Shown here: one piece after another, positions 1 to 11,147 of the stretch
How the letters are laid out: each line of letters starts with the position of its first letter
Position numbering within the stretch: the stretch's first letter is position 1
Assembly (NCBI GenBank): GCA_018857735.1
Contig: JABMCL010001461.1
Location: 125,001-189,000, forward strand
Length of the DNA: 64,000 bases
Source: Alviniconcha marisindica
Lineage: Eukaryota > Mollusca > Gastropoda > Provannidae
Reading direction: 5' to 3'
Translations under genes and position numbers: made by a program
The notes under the pieces: model-generated
What the model was told of the DNA's origin: nothing
What the model saw: the letters and a program-made list of their open reading frames with translations, nothing else
The model's database searches: none

Positions 1-118
1 CCGCGCGCACCGACCCGGAAGACCGAGGAGGCCGTGGACCGCCGCCAGAACAATGGAAGTGTTAAGGCGGTGTCCCCTCGCCACTGCGCAGTGACTAGTG
101 TACTATGCAATTGCTGTT

Positions 119-1162
119 TCAACTGCTGTGCTGGGCAGTCACAAGGACAATGTCCATAGCACTGCTGTTGAGTAACAACGTGAAGCAAAGAAGAAGTCCA
201 ACTTTCGCAGCCCAGCTCCACCTCCCTGCTCATGATCTCTTCTGGGCTAACTTGAGGGTCCAGCTCCACCTCCCTGCTCATGATCTCTTCTGGGCTAACT
301 TGAGGGTCCGCTCCACCTCCCTGCTCAGGATCTCTTCGGGCTAACTGAGGGTCCGGCTCCACCTCCCTGCTCAGGATCTCTTCTGGGCTAACTTGAGGGT
401 CCAGCTCCACCTCCCTGCTCAGGATCTCTTCTGGGCTAACTTGAGGTCCGGCTCCACCTCCCTGCTCATGCATCTCTTCTGGGCTAACTTGAGGGTCCGG
501 CTCCACCTCCCTGCTCAGGATCTCTTCTGGGCTAACTTGAGGGTCCGGCTCCACCTCCCTGCTCAGGATCTCTTCTGGGCTAACCTGAGGGTCCGGCTCC
601 ACCTCCCTGCTCAGGATCTCTTCTGGGCTAACCTGAGGGTCCAGGCTCCACCTCCCTGCTCAGGATCTCTTCTGGGCTAACCTGAGGGTCCGCTCCACCT
701 CCCTGCTCAGGATCTCTTCTGGGCTAACCTGAGGGTCCAGCTCCACCTCCCTGCTCAGGATCTCTTCTGGGCTAACCTGAGGGTCCAGCTCCACCTCCCT
801 GCTCAGGTCTCTTCTGGGCTAACCTGAGGGTCCAGCTCCACCTCCCTGCTCAGGATCTCTTCTGGGCTAACCTGAGGGTCCAGCTCCACCTCCCTGCTCA
901 GGATCTCTTCTGGGCTAACCTGAGGGTCCAGCTCCACCTCTCTGCTCATGATCTCTTCTGGGCTAACCTGAGGGTCCAGCTCCACCTCCCTGCTCATGAT
1001 TTCTTCTGGGCTAACTTGAGAGTCCAGCTCCACCTCCCTGCTCATGATCTCTTCTGGGCTAACCTGAGGGTCCAGCTCCACCTCCCTGCTCATGATTTCT
1101 TCTGGGCTAACCTGAGAGTCCAGCTCCACCTCCCTCCTCTTGATCTCTTCTAGGCTCTGATG
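119..1162 (-). CDS. Possible coding exon made of 16-residue repeats, frame broken
   Basis: I do not recognise this protein. On the minus strand a plausible acceptor (CTACGCAG at about 1,163) opens into a frame reading HQSLEEIKRREVELDSQVSP. It continues as repeats of about 16 residues with consensus VELDPQVSPEEIMSRE, and a stop sits at 119-121 after a short non-repeat tail. The 48-bp unit is a multiple of three, and the frame is open from 1,129 to 803. Further down the frame is broken by 1-2 base indels near 330, 445, 468, 645, 690 and 806. It may be an acidic, helix-forming coding VNTR with assembly errors, or a non-coding minisatellite that happens to be open. No upstream exon is in the window. 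Confidence 0.3.
205..1140. repeat. 48-bp minisatellite, about 19 copies
   Basis: This is a direct tandem array with plus-strand core CTGCTCAGGATCTCTTCTGG. Copies differ by a few substitutions (AGGATC/ATGATC, AACTTG/AACCTG) and by short indels. The proximal and distal copies form separate subfamilies, the usual sign of local unequal exchange. The 200 bases before it are GC-rich and I could not assign them. Confidence 0.95.
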
Positions 1163-1202
1163 CTGCGTAGAGACTAGGGTTGTTAGATAAAAGCGATCAA
1201 CC

Positions 1203-1698
1203 GGTCAATTCACCTTCGGCGTAACACACTGCCGACGACCCATACAGAGTCTCTCTATTGCGAGAGCTGATCGAAACGTATGACGTGACGTGCAGCCTCG
1301 CTGTCGTGACCGGAAACGATACAGACTGTCAAAATGACTGCAGGTGACTTTAGTATGTTGTGAGCCGGTTTGGCCTAGCGGTAAGGCGTTAGGGTGGTAA
1401 GCAGAGGGACTTCGGTTCGAATCTGCTTCGGCTCTCCTTTCTCTTCAAAAGTTGAGGTCTGTGGATACTGTCTTGTGACTTTGTCCCTCACAATTATGAC
1501 ACATTAAAATGGCTCTCATCGCTGCCCATCTTAATGCAGAAGTCATTCTGTTGGTGACAGCCGCGTAGCGATAGGTATATAATCTCCCTCTTCACCCATC
1601 TCCATACCCTCTCCACCCCACCCCCCTAACCCTTCTCCCCGTCCCTAATAAGCCTCATGGTTTCTGTGGACGTTAAGCACTATGTTTACTAACTTACT
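1203..1698 (+). mobile_element. tRNA-derived SINE unit, family A, copy 1
   Basis: A tRNA-like pol III head lies at 1,362-1,436, with an A-box-like segment (TGGCCTAGCGGTAAGGCG) and a B box (GGTTCGAATC). Its body runs to about 1,695. About 160 bases upstream of the head are shared with the next copy. It has no tRNA acceptor stem or closing arm, so it is a SINE rather than a tRNA gene. Confidence 0.8.
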
Positions 1699-2165
1699 TT
1701 CAATTCACCTTCGGCGTAACACACTGCCGACGACCCATACATAGTCTCTCTACTGCGAGAGAGACGTGAGGTGCAGCCTCTCTGTCGTGACCGGAAACGA
1801 TACAGACTGTTAAGATGACTGCAGGTGACTTTAGTATGTCGTGAGCCGGTTTGGCCTAGCGGTAAGGCGTTAGGCTGGTAAGCAGAGGGACCTCGGTTCG
1901 AATCCGTTTCGGTGCTCCTTTCTCTTCAAAAGTTGTGGTCTGTGGACACTGTCTTGTGACTTTGTCCCTCACAATTAATGAAACATTAAAATGGCTCTCA
2001 TCGCTGCCCATCTTAATACAGAAGTTATTCCGGTGGTGACAGTGTTGCGATAGGTATATAATCTCCCTCTTCCCCCACCTCCATACCCCCTTCCTCCCAT
2101 CTCCCCGTCCCTAATAAGCCTTGTGGTTTCTGTGGACGTTAAGTACCATGTTTACTTACTTTTAG
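1699..2165 (+). mobile_element. tRNA-derived SINE unit, family A, copy 2 (tandem duplicate)
   Basis: This repeats the preceding unit in the same orientation, including its upstream flank, with the tRNA-like head at 1,842-1,917. The shared non-SINE flank (starting TTCACCTTCGGCGTAACACA in both) shows a segmental tandem duplication rather than two independent insertions. Confidence 0.8.
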
Positions 2166-2507
2166 TAGGTCAAGGAAATGATGACGACAACCGTCAATGC
2201 CTCTCAGTAATTAGACTTACCATTCATAGTAAAAACTATAGACAAAGCCTTCCACGAAGGGACGTCAGAATTCCGATGCTATCTGTACAGATAAGAAAGC
2301 TTCATGGTCAATTCTTCCAGCCAATTTCGGTTTTAAATAATAAATGAGGCTGTCAGGGTCAGATAATCACGAAAATTGAAGGAAATCTCCCGGGGCATTT
2401 CAGAGGTACGGCAGGCCTTCGGTGCATTTGCCTGTCACAAATTAGGTCATTTGGCGAGCATTGTTCCTACCGGAAATCAGACTTAAAAGTGCATTATGGA
2501 TCGGCAC

Positions 2508-2536
2508 GGTGGTGGGGGGGGGGGGGGGGGGAGGTG

Positions 2537-2568
<32 letters not shown>

Positions 2569-2620
2569 AGGGGAGGGGAGTCTTATGTGCAAGGGAAGGG
2601 GGGGGGGGGGGGGAGGGACG
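2508..2620 (+). repeat. Poly-G / (TG)n / poly-G low-complexity block
   Basis: A G run of more than 20 bases near 2,513-2,531 is followed by (TG)n and a second G run near 2,598-2,613. The plus strand has G-quadruplex potential. No coding content is seen. Confidence 0.9.
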
Positions 2621-2659
2621 GCCCCAGCTGCGTGTCACATCTTGGTACAGACTTTAAGG

Positions 2660-2985
2660 CCGCTGCAAATACAGGCCACACACGGCAACCGCAGACATAG
2701 GCCACACGCCACAGCGCAGACATAGGTCACACGCCACAGCGCAGACATAGGCCACACACCACAGCGCAGACATAGGCCACACACCACAGCGCAGACATAG
2801 GCCACACCCACAGACATAAGCCACACGCCACAGAAAATAAGCCACACCCACAGCAAGGCCACGCCAAGCAAGACATAGGCCACACGCCACAGTCACATAA
2901 GCCACAGGCCACAAGCCAATAGGCCTAGCCTGGACTACAGCAACATAGGCCACACGCCACAGTCACAGAAACCCGGCCACAAGCC
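2660..2985 (-). repeat. 25-26 bp minisatellite, left arm of a head-to-head pair
   Basis: The unit is approximately GACATAGGCCACACGCCACA followed by GCGCA. It is the reverse complement of the unit in the array that follows. Copies are more diverged and shorter toward the centre at about 2,990. Confidence 0.9.
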
Positions 2986-3014
2986 AAAGCCTTATGGTCT
3001 TGGCTGTGGCGTGG

Positions 3015-3570
3015 CATGTCTTTGGCTGAGGCCGCCACAGCCGGGCCCTCTATGTCTTTGGCTGTGGCGTGTCGGCTATGTCTTTGGCTGAGGCGTGTCG
3101 GCTATGTCTTTGGCTGTGGCGTGTCACCTATGTCTTTGGCTGTGGCGTGTCACCTATGTCTTTGGCTGTGGCGTGTCAACTATGTCTTGGCTGTGGCGTG
3201 TCACCTATGTCTTTGGCTGTGGCGTGTCAACTATGTCTTTGATTGTGGCGTGTCACCTATGTCTTTGGCTGTGGCGTGTCACCTATGTCTTTGGCTGTGG
3301 CGTGTCAACTATGTTTTTGGCTGTGGCGTGTCAACTATGTCTTTGACTGTGGCGTGTCAGCTATGTCTTTGGCTGTGGCGTGTCACCTATCTCTTTGGCT
3401 GTGGCGTGTCAACTATGTCTTTGGCTGTGGCGTTTCAACTATGTCTTTGGCTGTGGCGTGTCACCTATGTCTGCGGCTGTGGCGTGTCACCTATGTCTGC
3501 GGCTGTGGCGCGTCAACTATGTCTTTGGCTGTGGCGTGTCGGCTATGTCTGCGGTTGTGGCGTGTTTTCT
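3015..3570 (+). repeat. 26-bp minisatellite, right arm of the pair, about 21 copies
   Basis: The unit is approximately CTATGTCTTTGGCTGTGGCG followed by TGTCAC. Because 26 is not a multiple of three, all frames stay open for long stretches. The apparent open frames are therefore repeat products and not genes. Confidence 0.95.
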
Positions 3571-5110
3571 TCTTCTCCTCCAAGAGTTGCTTTACGTCTT
3601 TGATAACTTTCTAATGGATGGTTGGGATGTGTGAACCTAATGATTTTTTAAACTTAATTTGAGAGTTTTTACGTTTTGGTTTGACAGAGAAGGCATTATT
3701 ACAGGTAATTTTGGGTTTGCTATTAGTGTATGCAGATTGAGAGAAAGGGGGCGTATGTCTAAGAGGAAGAGTGTGTATGTGCGTGTGTTTCATGACTTAG
3801 AATTATTGAGATATGTTCTTCGTTGTGCGATCAAACGACAGCTTTAATTTCCCGCTGGGATGAATAAAGTATATTATTATTGTTACGTCCGCAGAGATCA
3901 TTACAGATAATTAGGGACGGGGAGCCTAATACGTCCACCTGGACTTTCACAAAGCTCCTGAGCTCTCAACATATCGCCTTTTTTCGTTGTTTTTTTGTAC
4001 CAATCCATCACCAATAATGCATGCATTTGCAGTGTGTGGCTTAAGTGGCCCTGTGGGCTGGACTGACAATCCAGTGGCCTAGGAGCCAACCAAATTTCTA
4101 GGCTGGTTGGCTAAGGGGCTGGACTGACAATTCAGCAGCCTAGGTTCGTTTCCTGGAGGTGACAAGATGAAAGGCCATGCGTTTTTGTTGTTGTCGTTCG
4201 TTTTTGTTGTTGTTTTTTGGCTTTTTCCAGTGAGTCATCAGTGAAATCGAAACACCTAAAATGTTAAAAGAACGCTATTTATTAGGACAAAACACAAGGT
4301 GTGAATTTTCGGGGTAATCCCCTTTATCAACCTACAAAACCACGCTCAAGCAACAGTTAAACGGTCAAAAATGAGATGTAGTATTAGAACACGTACCTGC
4401 TTTTGGTTGAGTTATGTTGTCTTTGGGTCCAGTACTTGGAAGAATAGAGTCATTACTAATGCAAACTCGTCAATTCCTGTCTCGCTTTCATGTGCACAGC
4501 ACGCACTAAAATGATTGCACACGTTAAAGATCCCATGTCTACAGTTCAGTAAGAGAACAGCTAAAGGTCGGTGGCATGGTAATTAATTAGGTAAGTAAAT
4601 AACTGGGTGTTCTACGCCCTGACAACCAGTACGGTTATGTCAGGACGAATCGATGGCAAGCAAACGCAGAGAAAGCACAAAATAAACCAGAATAATCATT
4701 ATGATGATTGCATCTACTCTTAATCGAGGAGGAAGCAGAACATCGATGACGGTTGTTCTAACTACAACAGTCAACCAGTCTATCGATGGCAGTTAGCTAC
4801 AACATTCAAACAAAAATGTCGATGGCAGTTAGCCACGACATTCAACCAATCAGAGCCTAGGACGCATTGGGTGCAAGCTGGCTCTGTAATATCTGAACAG
4901 GGGAGCGGAGGGCGAGGTGACGGAATGAGATCACCATCGTCGTCGCATTGTTCAGTTAAAAATTCTCCTGAGAACACAAGAGCCATCAAAGCTGAACTCT
5001 TGTTCGCCTGAGTTGGTCAGCAGAATATGGCATGGCATGCTTGACCCGCTGTCGGAAAGTCTGGTTTCCTGTAATTATGCACATTTCTAACACTTGCCTT
5101 TCTGTTCAGT
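3571..5110. other. Intergenic stretch with dispersed-repeat fragments
   Basis: No gene is supported. Fragments of dispersed families are visible: a piece ending in TTCACAAAGCTCCTGAGCTC near 3,900-3,970, and a piece near 4,590-4,650 resembling other GTAAGTAA...ACGCCCTGACAACCAGT fragments of this window. A short duplication (TCGATGGCAGTTAGC) lies at about 4,782-4,840. A minus-strand open stretch at 4,989-4,780 begins beside an acceptor-like TTGTGTTCTCAG but has no recognisable domain. Confidence 0.5.
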
Positions 5111-5114
5111 TTCA

Positions 5115-5424
5115 TCCCCCCCCCCCCCCCCCCCCCCAATCCTCTTTTTCAAATGAATCAGGTTTTTCTTTCCACTCCAGAAGTGCTGATTCTTCGTGCT
5201 CAGATCATGCGATAGGACTTTCAGTATTTCATTTGTTTATTTATTATTATTATTTTTTAAATATATGTTTGTGTGTGTGTGTGTGGGGGGGGGGGGGGAG
5301 GGGGGGGGGGGGGGGGTTGCCGCGCACCAATGTTTTTTTTACAGAGGAGAGAAGGAGAGCTGTTATCTCCATGTGTGTGTGTGTGTGTGTTGTCAGCATG
5401 CGTGATTGCTCTCTGTGCACGTGT

Positions 5425-5484
<60 letters not shown>

Positions 5485-5536
5485 CGTGTGCACGTGTATG
5501 TGTGTGTGTGTGTGTGTTTGTGTATGTATATGTGTG

Positions 5537-5586
<50 letters not shown>

Positions 5587-5665
5587 ATATAGAGTGCGTG
5601 TGGGTGGGTGTATGTACGTGCGTATTGTGTTGTGTGGCGTTTGTGTGTGCAGGTAAGCGCGCGCT
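5115..5665. repeat. Poly-C, poly-G and long (TG)n microsatellite cluster
   Basis: Poly-C lies at about 5,117-5,137, poly-G at about 5,285-5,317 and (TG)n at about 5,428-5,585. Open frames on both strands consist only of Cys-Val or His-Thr repeats and are not genes. Confidence 0.95.
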
Positions 5666-6214
5666 TTTTGTAGTGTGTGCGCGCGCGCGTTTCACCAGTC
5701 CTAGAGACATCTCTAAATTGGTGAGGCTGGATTTTCATGAGAGCTAGAAACCTGGTCAGAAGGATCCAATTCTAATCAAAATAATTAATAGCATAAAATG
5801 CACTATTCAAATTCAAGAGATCACTCCCCTCTCCAAACACACACCCCCAAAAAAACCAAAAAAACACACCCACACCCACACACACCATGCATCAGCAGGT
5901 AAATGTCTGTGGCGATGGATGCAACTGGCAAAACAAAACAACAACAACAACAACAACAACAAACAGCAAAGAACAAAACTAAACCGTGAAATCCCACCTC
6001 AAACCAAACAATGCAAATAAACATCCACATCAGTAATATTAACACATACAAGCTTGAAACACGGACGTTGCAATTTCAGTATTTTATTGTACTCTTCTTC
6101 TCTTCTAGTGGTCAAGCAAATGTCACAAATGATATAAAACACAGGTTTTTGCCCATCTTACATCTCCAACATCTTCACACGCCTCTGAATACCGCCCTTG
6201 CTTCCAAACTGATG

Positions 6215-9185
6215 TAATCCGTGCATGATCACAGCAACGACCTTGACTACAAATGACATCATCCGTGCATGATCACAGCAACGACCTTGGCTACAAATGA
6301 CACCATCCGTGCATGATCACAGCAACGACCTTGGCTACAAATGACACCATCCAAGCATGATCACAGCAACGACCTTGACTACAAATGACACCATCCGTGC
6401 ATGATCACAGCAACGACCTTGACCGAAAACCGACGTCATTTGTGTATGATCAACGACCTTGACTATTAATGACATCACCCGTACGTGAGCACAGCAACAA
6501 GGTTGTCTGCAAACCGACGTCATATCTGGGTATGATCATAGCAACGACCTTGACTACTAATGACATAATCTGAGTAGGATCATAGCAATCCCCTTGACTA
6601 CAAACTGACCTCATCTGTGTATGATCATGGCAATCCCCTTGGCTACAAACTGACCTCATCTGTGTATGATCATGGCAATCCCCTTGACTACAAACTGACC
6701 TCATCTGTGTATGATCATGCAATCCCCTTGACTACAAACTGACCTCATCTGTGTATGATCATGGCAATCCCCTTGGCTACAAACTGACCTCATCTGTGTA
6801 TGATCATAGCAATCCCCTTGACTACAAACTGACCTCATCTGTGTATGATCATAGCAATCCCCTTGACTACAAACTGACCTCATCTGTGTATGATCAAAGC
6901 AATCCCCTTGACTACAAACTGACCTCATCTGTGTATGATCATAGCAATCCCCTTGACTACAAACTGACCTCATCTGTGTATGATCATAGCAATCCCCTTG
7001 ACTACAAACTGACCTCATCTGTGTATGATCAAAGCAATCCCCCTGACTACAAACTGACCTCATCTGTGTATGATCAAAGCAATCCCCCTGACTACAAACT
7101 GACCTCATCTGTGTATGATCATAGCCATCACCCTGACTACAAACTAACCTCATCTGTATATGATCACAGCAATCACCATGACTACAAACTGACCTCATCC
7201 GTGTATGATCACAGCAGTCACCATAACTACAAACTGACCTCAACTGTGTATACTCATAGCAGTCACCTTGACTTCAAACAGACGTGTCACCCGTACAGGA
7301 GCATAGCAAGAACCTTGACTACAGACGGATGTCATCCATACATGGTGATAGCAACAACCTTGACTATAGACTGATGTCATCCATACAGGATGATAGCAAC
7401 AAACTTCGACTATAAACTGATGTCATCCACACAGGATCATAGCAACAACCTTGACATAAACTGATGTCATCCACACAGGACATAGCAACAACCTTGACTA
7501 TAAACTGATGTCATCCACACAGGACATAGCAACAACCTTGACTATAAACTGATGTCATCCACACAGGAACATAGCAACAACCTTGACTATGAACTGATGT
7601 CATCCAAACAGGACCACAGCAACAAACTTGACTATAAACTGATGTCATCCAAACAGGAACCCTAGCAACAACCTTGACTATAAACTGATGTCATCCAAAC
7701 AGGACCACAGCAACAAACTTGACTATAAACTGATGTCATCCAAACAGGACCACAGCAACAAACTTGACTATAAACTGATGTCATCCAAACAGGACCACAG
7801 CAACAACCTTGACTATAACTGATGTCATCCAAACAGGAACATAGCAACAACCTTGACTATAATCTGATGTCATCCAAACAGGACCATAGCAACAACCATG
7901 ACTATAATCTGATGTCATCCAAACAGGAACATAGCAACAACCTTGACTATGAACTGATGTCATCCAAACAGGACCATGGCAACAAGCTTGTCTATAAACT
8001 GATGTTGTCCATAAATGACCGAAGCAGCAACCCTGACAATGAACTGACGTCAACTGTGCGGCATGATCATAGCGACTTTGACTATGAACTGACGTCATCC
8101 GTTTACGACCATAGTGACTTTGACTATAAAATGACATCACCCGTGCACGATTATAGCGACTATGAACTGACGTCATACATTCACGATCATAGCGACTTTT
8201 ACTACGCACTGACGTCACCCATGCATGTTGGCAGCTACTTTGACTATGCACTGGCGTCATCTGTGCATGATCATAGCCTTGATTACAAACTGTGGTCGTC
8301 GATGTGTCATCCCTGTATGCTCGAACCATCAACCTTGAACAGACTGAGGCCATCTTTGCATGATCAGAGCCACAAGTTTTCATTACAAACTGACTCTGTT
8401 CATGTCTACCAACCCTGACTACAAACTGACTCTGTCCATGTCTATCAACCCTGACTACAAACTGACTCTGTCCATGTCTACCAACCCTGACTACAAACTG
8501 ACTGTCCATGTCTACCAACCCTGACTACAAACTGACTGTTCATGTCTACCAACCCTGACTACAAACTGACTGTCACCCATGCCTATGTCAGCTACCCTGA
8601 CTACAAACTGACTGTCCATGCCTACCAACCCTGACTACAAACTGACGTCATGTGCTCATGCCTGTATGCTCAACCCAGACTACAAACTGACTCTGTCCAT
8701 GTCTACCAACCCTGACTACAAACTGACTGTCCACGTCTACCAACACTGACTACAAACTGACTCTGTCCATGTCTATCAACCCTGACTACAAACTGACTCT
8801 GTCCATGTCTACCAACCCTGACTACAAACTGACTCTGTCCATGCCTACCAACCCTGACTACAAACTGACTGTCCATGCCTACCAACCCTGACTACAAACT
8901 GACTGTCCATGTCTACCAACCCAGACTACAAACTGACTGTCCATGCCTACCAACCCTGACTACAAACTGACTGTCCATGCCTACCAACCCTGACTACAAA
9001 CTGACTGTCCACGCCTACCAACCCTGACTACAAACTGACTCTGTCCGTGCCTATCAAATCTGACTACAAAGTGACGTCAACCAACCATGTCAGATCAAAG
9101 CAATAGTGAATACAACCCTATTTTGTCGTTGCATGATCATACCACCAACCTTCACACAAACTGATGTCATCTGTGTAATGAGCAT
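6215..9185. repeat. Composite satellite/minisatellite array, about 3 kb
   Basis: A single tandem family drifts along its length. At 6,215-6,560 it is diverged. At 6,560-7,260 it is a homogeneous 45-bp unit (TGACTACAAACTGACCTCAT, then CTGTGTATGATCATAGCAATCCCCT). At 7,260-8,030 it is a 42-45 bp relative centred on CTATAAACTGATGTCATCCA. At 8,030-8,400 it is diverged, and at 8,400-9,080 it is a 34-36 bp shortened unit (CTGACTACAAACTGAC and TGTCCATGTCTACCAACC). The 45-bp part is open on both strands because its length is a multiple of three. Confidence 0.95.
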
Positions 9186-9439
9186 AGCAACAATCAATAT
9201 GTCATGTTATCCATATAAATCATATAAGTTTTGCTTACTTAGTTCAAGTCATAACACACAATTATGAAACATGAAAAAAAAGAAAAAGATCCAGCAGTAC
9301 TTTTAGGTTAATTTAAAAATTCATTTCACGTGCTTTCAGTTGATGGAATAAAGCCACACAACAATACAAAATAAAAATAAATAAATAAAAACTCAAAATA
9401 CTTTTAAACGTGAACAGAAAACATCTACACCAGTTAAAG

Positions 9440-9651
9440 CGTGCACACACACACACACACACACACACAGAAGACAAGTATACATACAAATAATTAAAAA
9501 ATGCAGAGCCAAACACACACAAAAGAACATTATATAAACGCTTGATTCAAAGACAGCAGCGAGGAGTGGGAGGGGGGGGAAAGAAAGGAGTGGAGAGAGA
9601 GAGGGAGGGGGAGAGGAGGAGGAGAGAGAGAGAGAAGAGAGAGAGAGAGAG

Positions 9652-9750
<99 letters not shown>

Positions 9751-9800
9751 GCGGACAGACACAGAGAGAGAGAGACACACACACACACACACACAGATGA
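9440..9800. repeat. (CA)n, (GA)n and (GACA)n microsatellites
   Basis: (CA)n lies at about 9,446-9,468, a long (GA)n at about 9,595-9,715, GACA repeats at about 9,718-9,760 and (CA)n at about 9,775-9,795. No gene is present, and open frames here are Arg-Glu or Leu-Ser artefacts. Confidence 0.95.
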
Positions 9801-10144
9801 ACAAACACAGCCAAGACTCGCTAAAATCTCCACACAAAAGAAAAGGCGACACTCAGAAAGAAAAAAAAGTCACATGCCGTCGCACAGCAGCCTACCACCA
9901 CTTCGCCCAAAGCCGTGATTTTAAACTTAAAGAGATTATAAGCAACTGGCATCACACTGTTCCAGCAACAGCACACCTAGCTGTCACAACTAGCACCAAG
10001 GTACTTGCAAGGGAGAGTCTGCTGATCACGTTTGGCCTGCTCCTGGCGTATTTATTTATCAGCCTGCCATATTCCCTGTGCCAAGGGGACGTTGATATAT
10101 ACATATACAATGTATAAATTCTGAATCTTTAGACTATACACATG

Positions 10145-10420
10145 CACACACACACTCTCTCTCTCTCTGACTGTGTGTAAAACACCAACTTACTTACTTA
10201 CTTACTCTCTCTCTCACACACACACACTCTCTCTCTCTTACACTCTCTCTCTCTCTCTGACTGGGTGTAAAACATCAACTTACTTACTTACTTACTCTCT
10301 CTCTCACACACACACACACTCTCTCTCTCTCTCTCTCTTACACTCTCTCTCTCTCTGACTGGGTGTAAAATATCAACTTACTTACTTACTCTCTCTCTCT
10401 CTCACACACACATACACACC
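10145..10420. repeat. Compound microsatellite repeated three times
   Basis: A higher-order unit of roughly 100-110 bases occurs three times. Each copy has a GACTG(T/G)GTGTAAAA spacer, then (TTAC)n, (TC)n, (CA)n and (TC)n in that order. The non-microsatellite spacer is conserved, so the whole block was duplicated as a unit. Confidence 0.85.
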
Positions 10421-11045
10421 TCGACCCCCACCCCCTCCCCCACATTCACCCATATACACACCCTCATATTTACACACACACCCAGCAACAACAAAAAGGG
10501 TTGCCTGGTGGGTGGGTGGTAGTGGTGGTGGTGGTGGTGGTGGGGAGAGGGGGGGGGCGTGGGGGGGGGCTTAGAAAACTTGGACGTTGCTGTCTCAAGG
10601 TGCCAGCCCAGACTGTGTGGCTGTCCCTAAAGTAAAAGTTAAAACCTTTCTCTGAACTTCTTCCGGCCGCTTAATACTCCGCATTTGGCCACAATCTGCT
10701 GTTAAGAGGCTCTGAGGCAAAATATTGTTGAGGAGCTTGAGACACTACCCGCGGGTGTGGGAAAGGTCACCAAACCATCGACAGGAAAAGAGGAACGGAT
10801 GCTACCAGTGGGCACAAAACCAAAGGCATCGCACCAATCTGATCATCTGGAGGAGATAGGTACGGACCAGTGGGCGCAAAACCCTGAACTGAACAAAAGA
10901 TTTATGTCATTTATTCCTATGCCCCTTCAATGGTGTTAAGAGTTGTACTCAACAGAACAGTAAATTCAAATCACACGAGAGGATACTTTCTGAACACAAT
11001 CAACAACAAGCAACCCTATGAGCAGGCCAGTCAAAAAGCAACATA
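10421..11045. other. Intergenic DNA, no gene seen
   Basis: A (GGT)n/poly-G tract lies near 10,510-10,570, followed by unremarkable sequence. I saw no splice-bounded reading frame or known repeat. Confidence 0.5.
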
Positions 11046-11049
11046 CCTT

Positions 11050-11069
11050 AAGAGAGAGAGAGAGAGAGT

Positions 11070-11145
<76 letters not shown>
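11050..11145 (+). repeat. (GA)n microsatellite
   Basis: A long AG repeat is interrupted once by TT near 11,070. A short (CA)n follows at about 11,318-11,346. The A-rich stretch from there to about 11,900 shows no gene. Confidence 0.95.

Positions 11146-11147
<2 letters not shown>

Noticed and set aside
1362..1436. A tRNA gene
   Set aside because: It has pol III boxes but no complete cloverleaf, and it sits at the head of a repeated SINE body. The same applies to the other tRNA-like heads at 12.1, 33.1, 44.65, 59.1 and 61.8 kb.
2480..3634. Several overlapping open frames rich in Cys/Trp/Leu
   Set aside because: They are translations of a 26-bp minisatellite open in all frames, not genes.
4780..4989. 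A minus-strand exon beginning after TTGTGTTCTCAG
   Set aside because: The frame is only about 70 codons, ends in a short duplicated sequence and matches no family. It was left as an unassigned stretch.
5032..5750. Cys-Val and His-Thr repeat proteins
   Set aside because: Pure (TG)n/(CA)n translation products.
200..9185. CRISPR-like arrays of short regular repeats
   Set aside because: The repeats are contiguous without unique spacers, and the window is eukaryotic with spliced genes.
9390..9855. Ser-Leu and Arg-Glu repeat proteins
   Set aside because: Products of the (GA)n/(CT)n tract.
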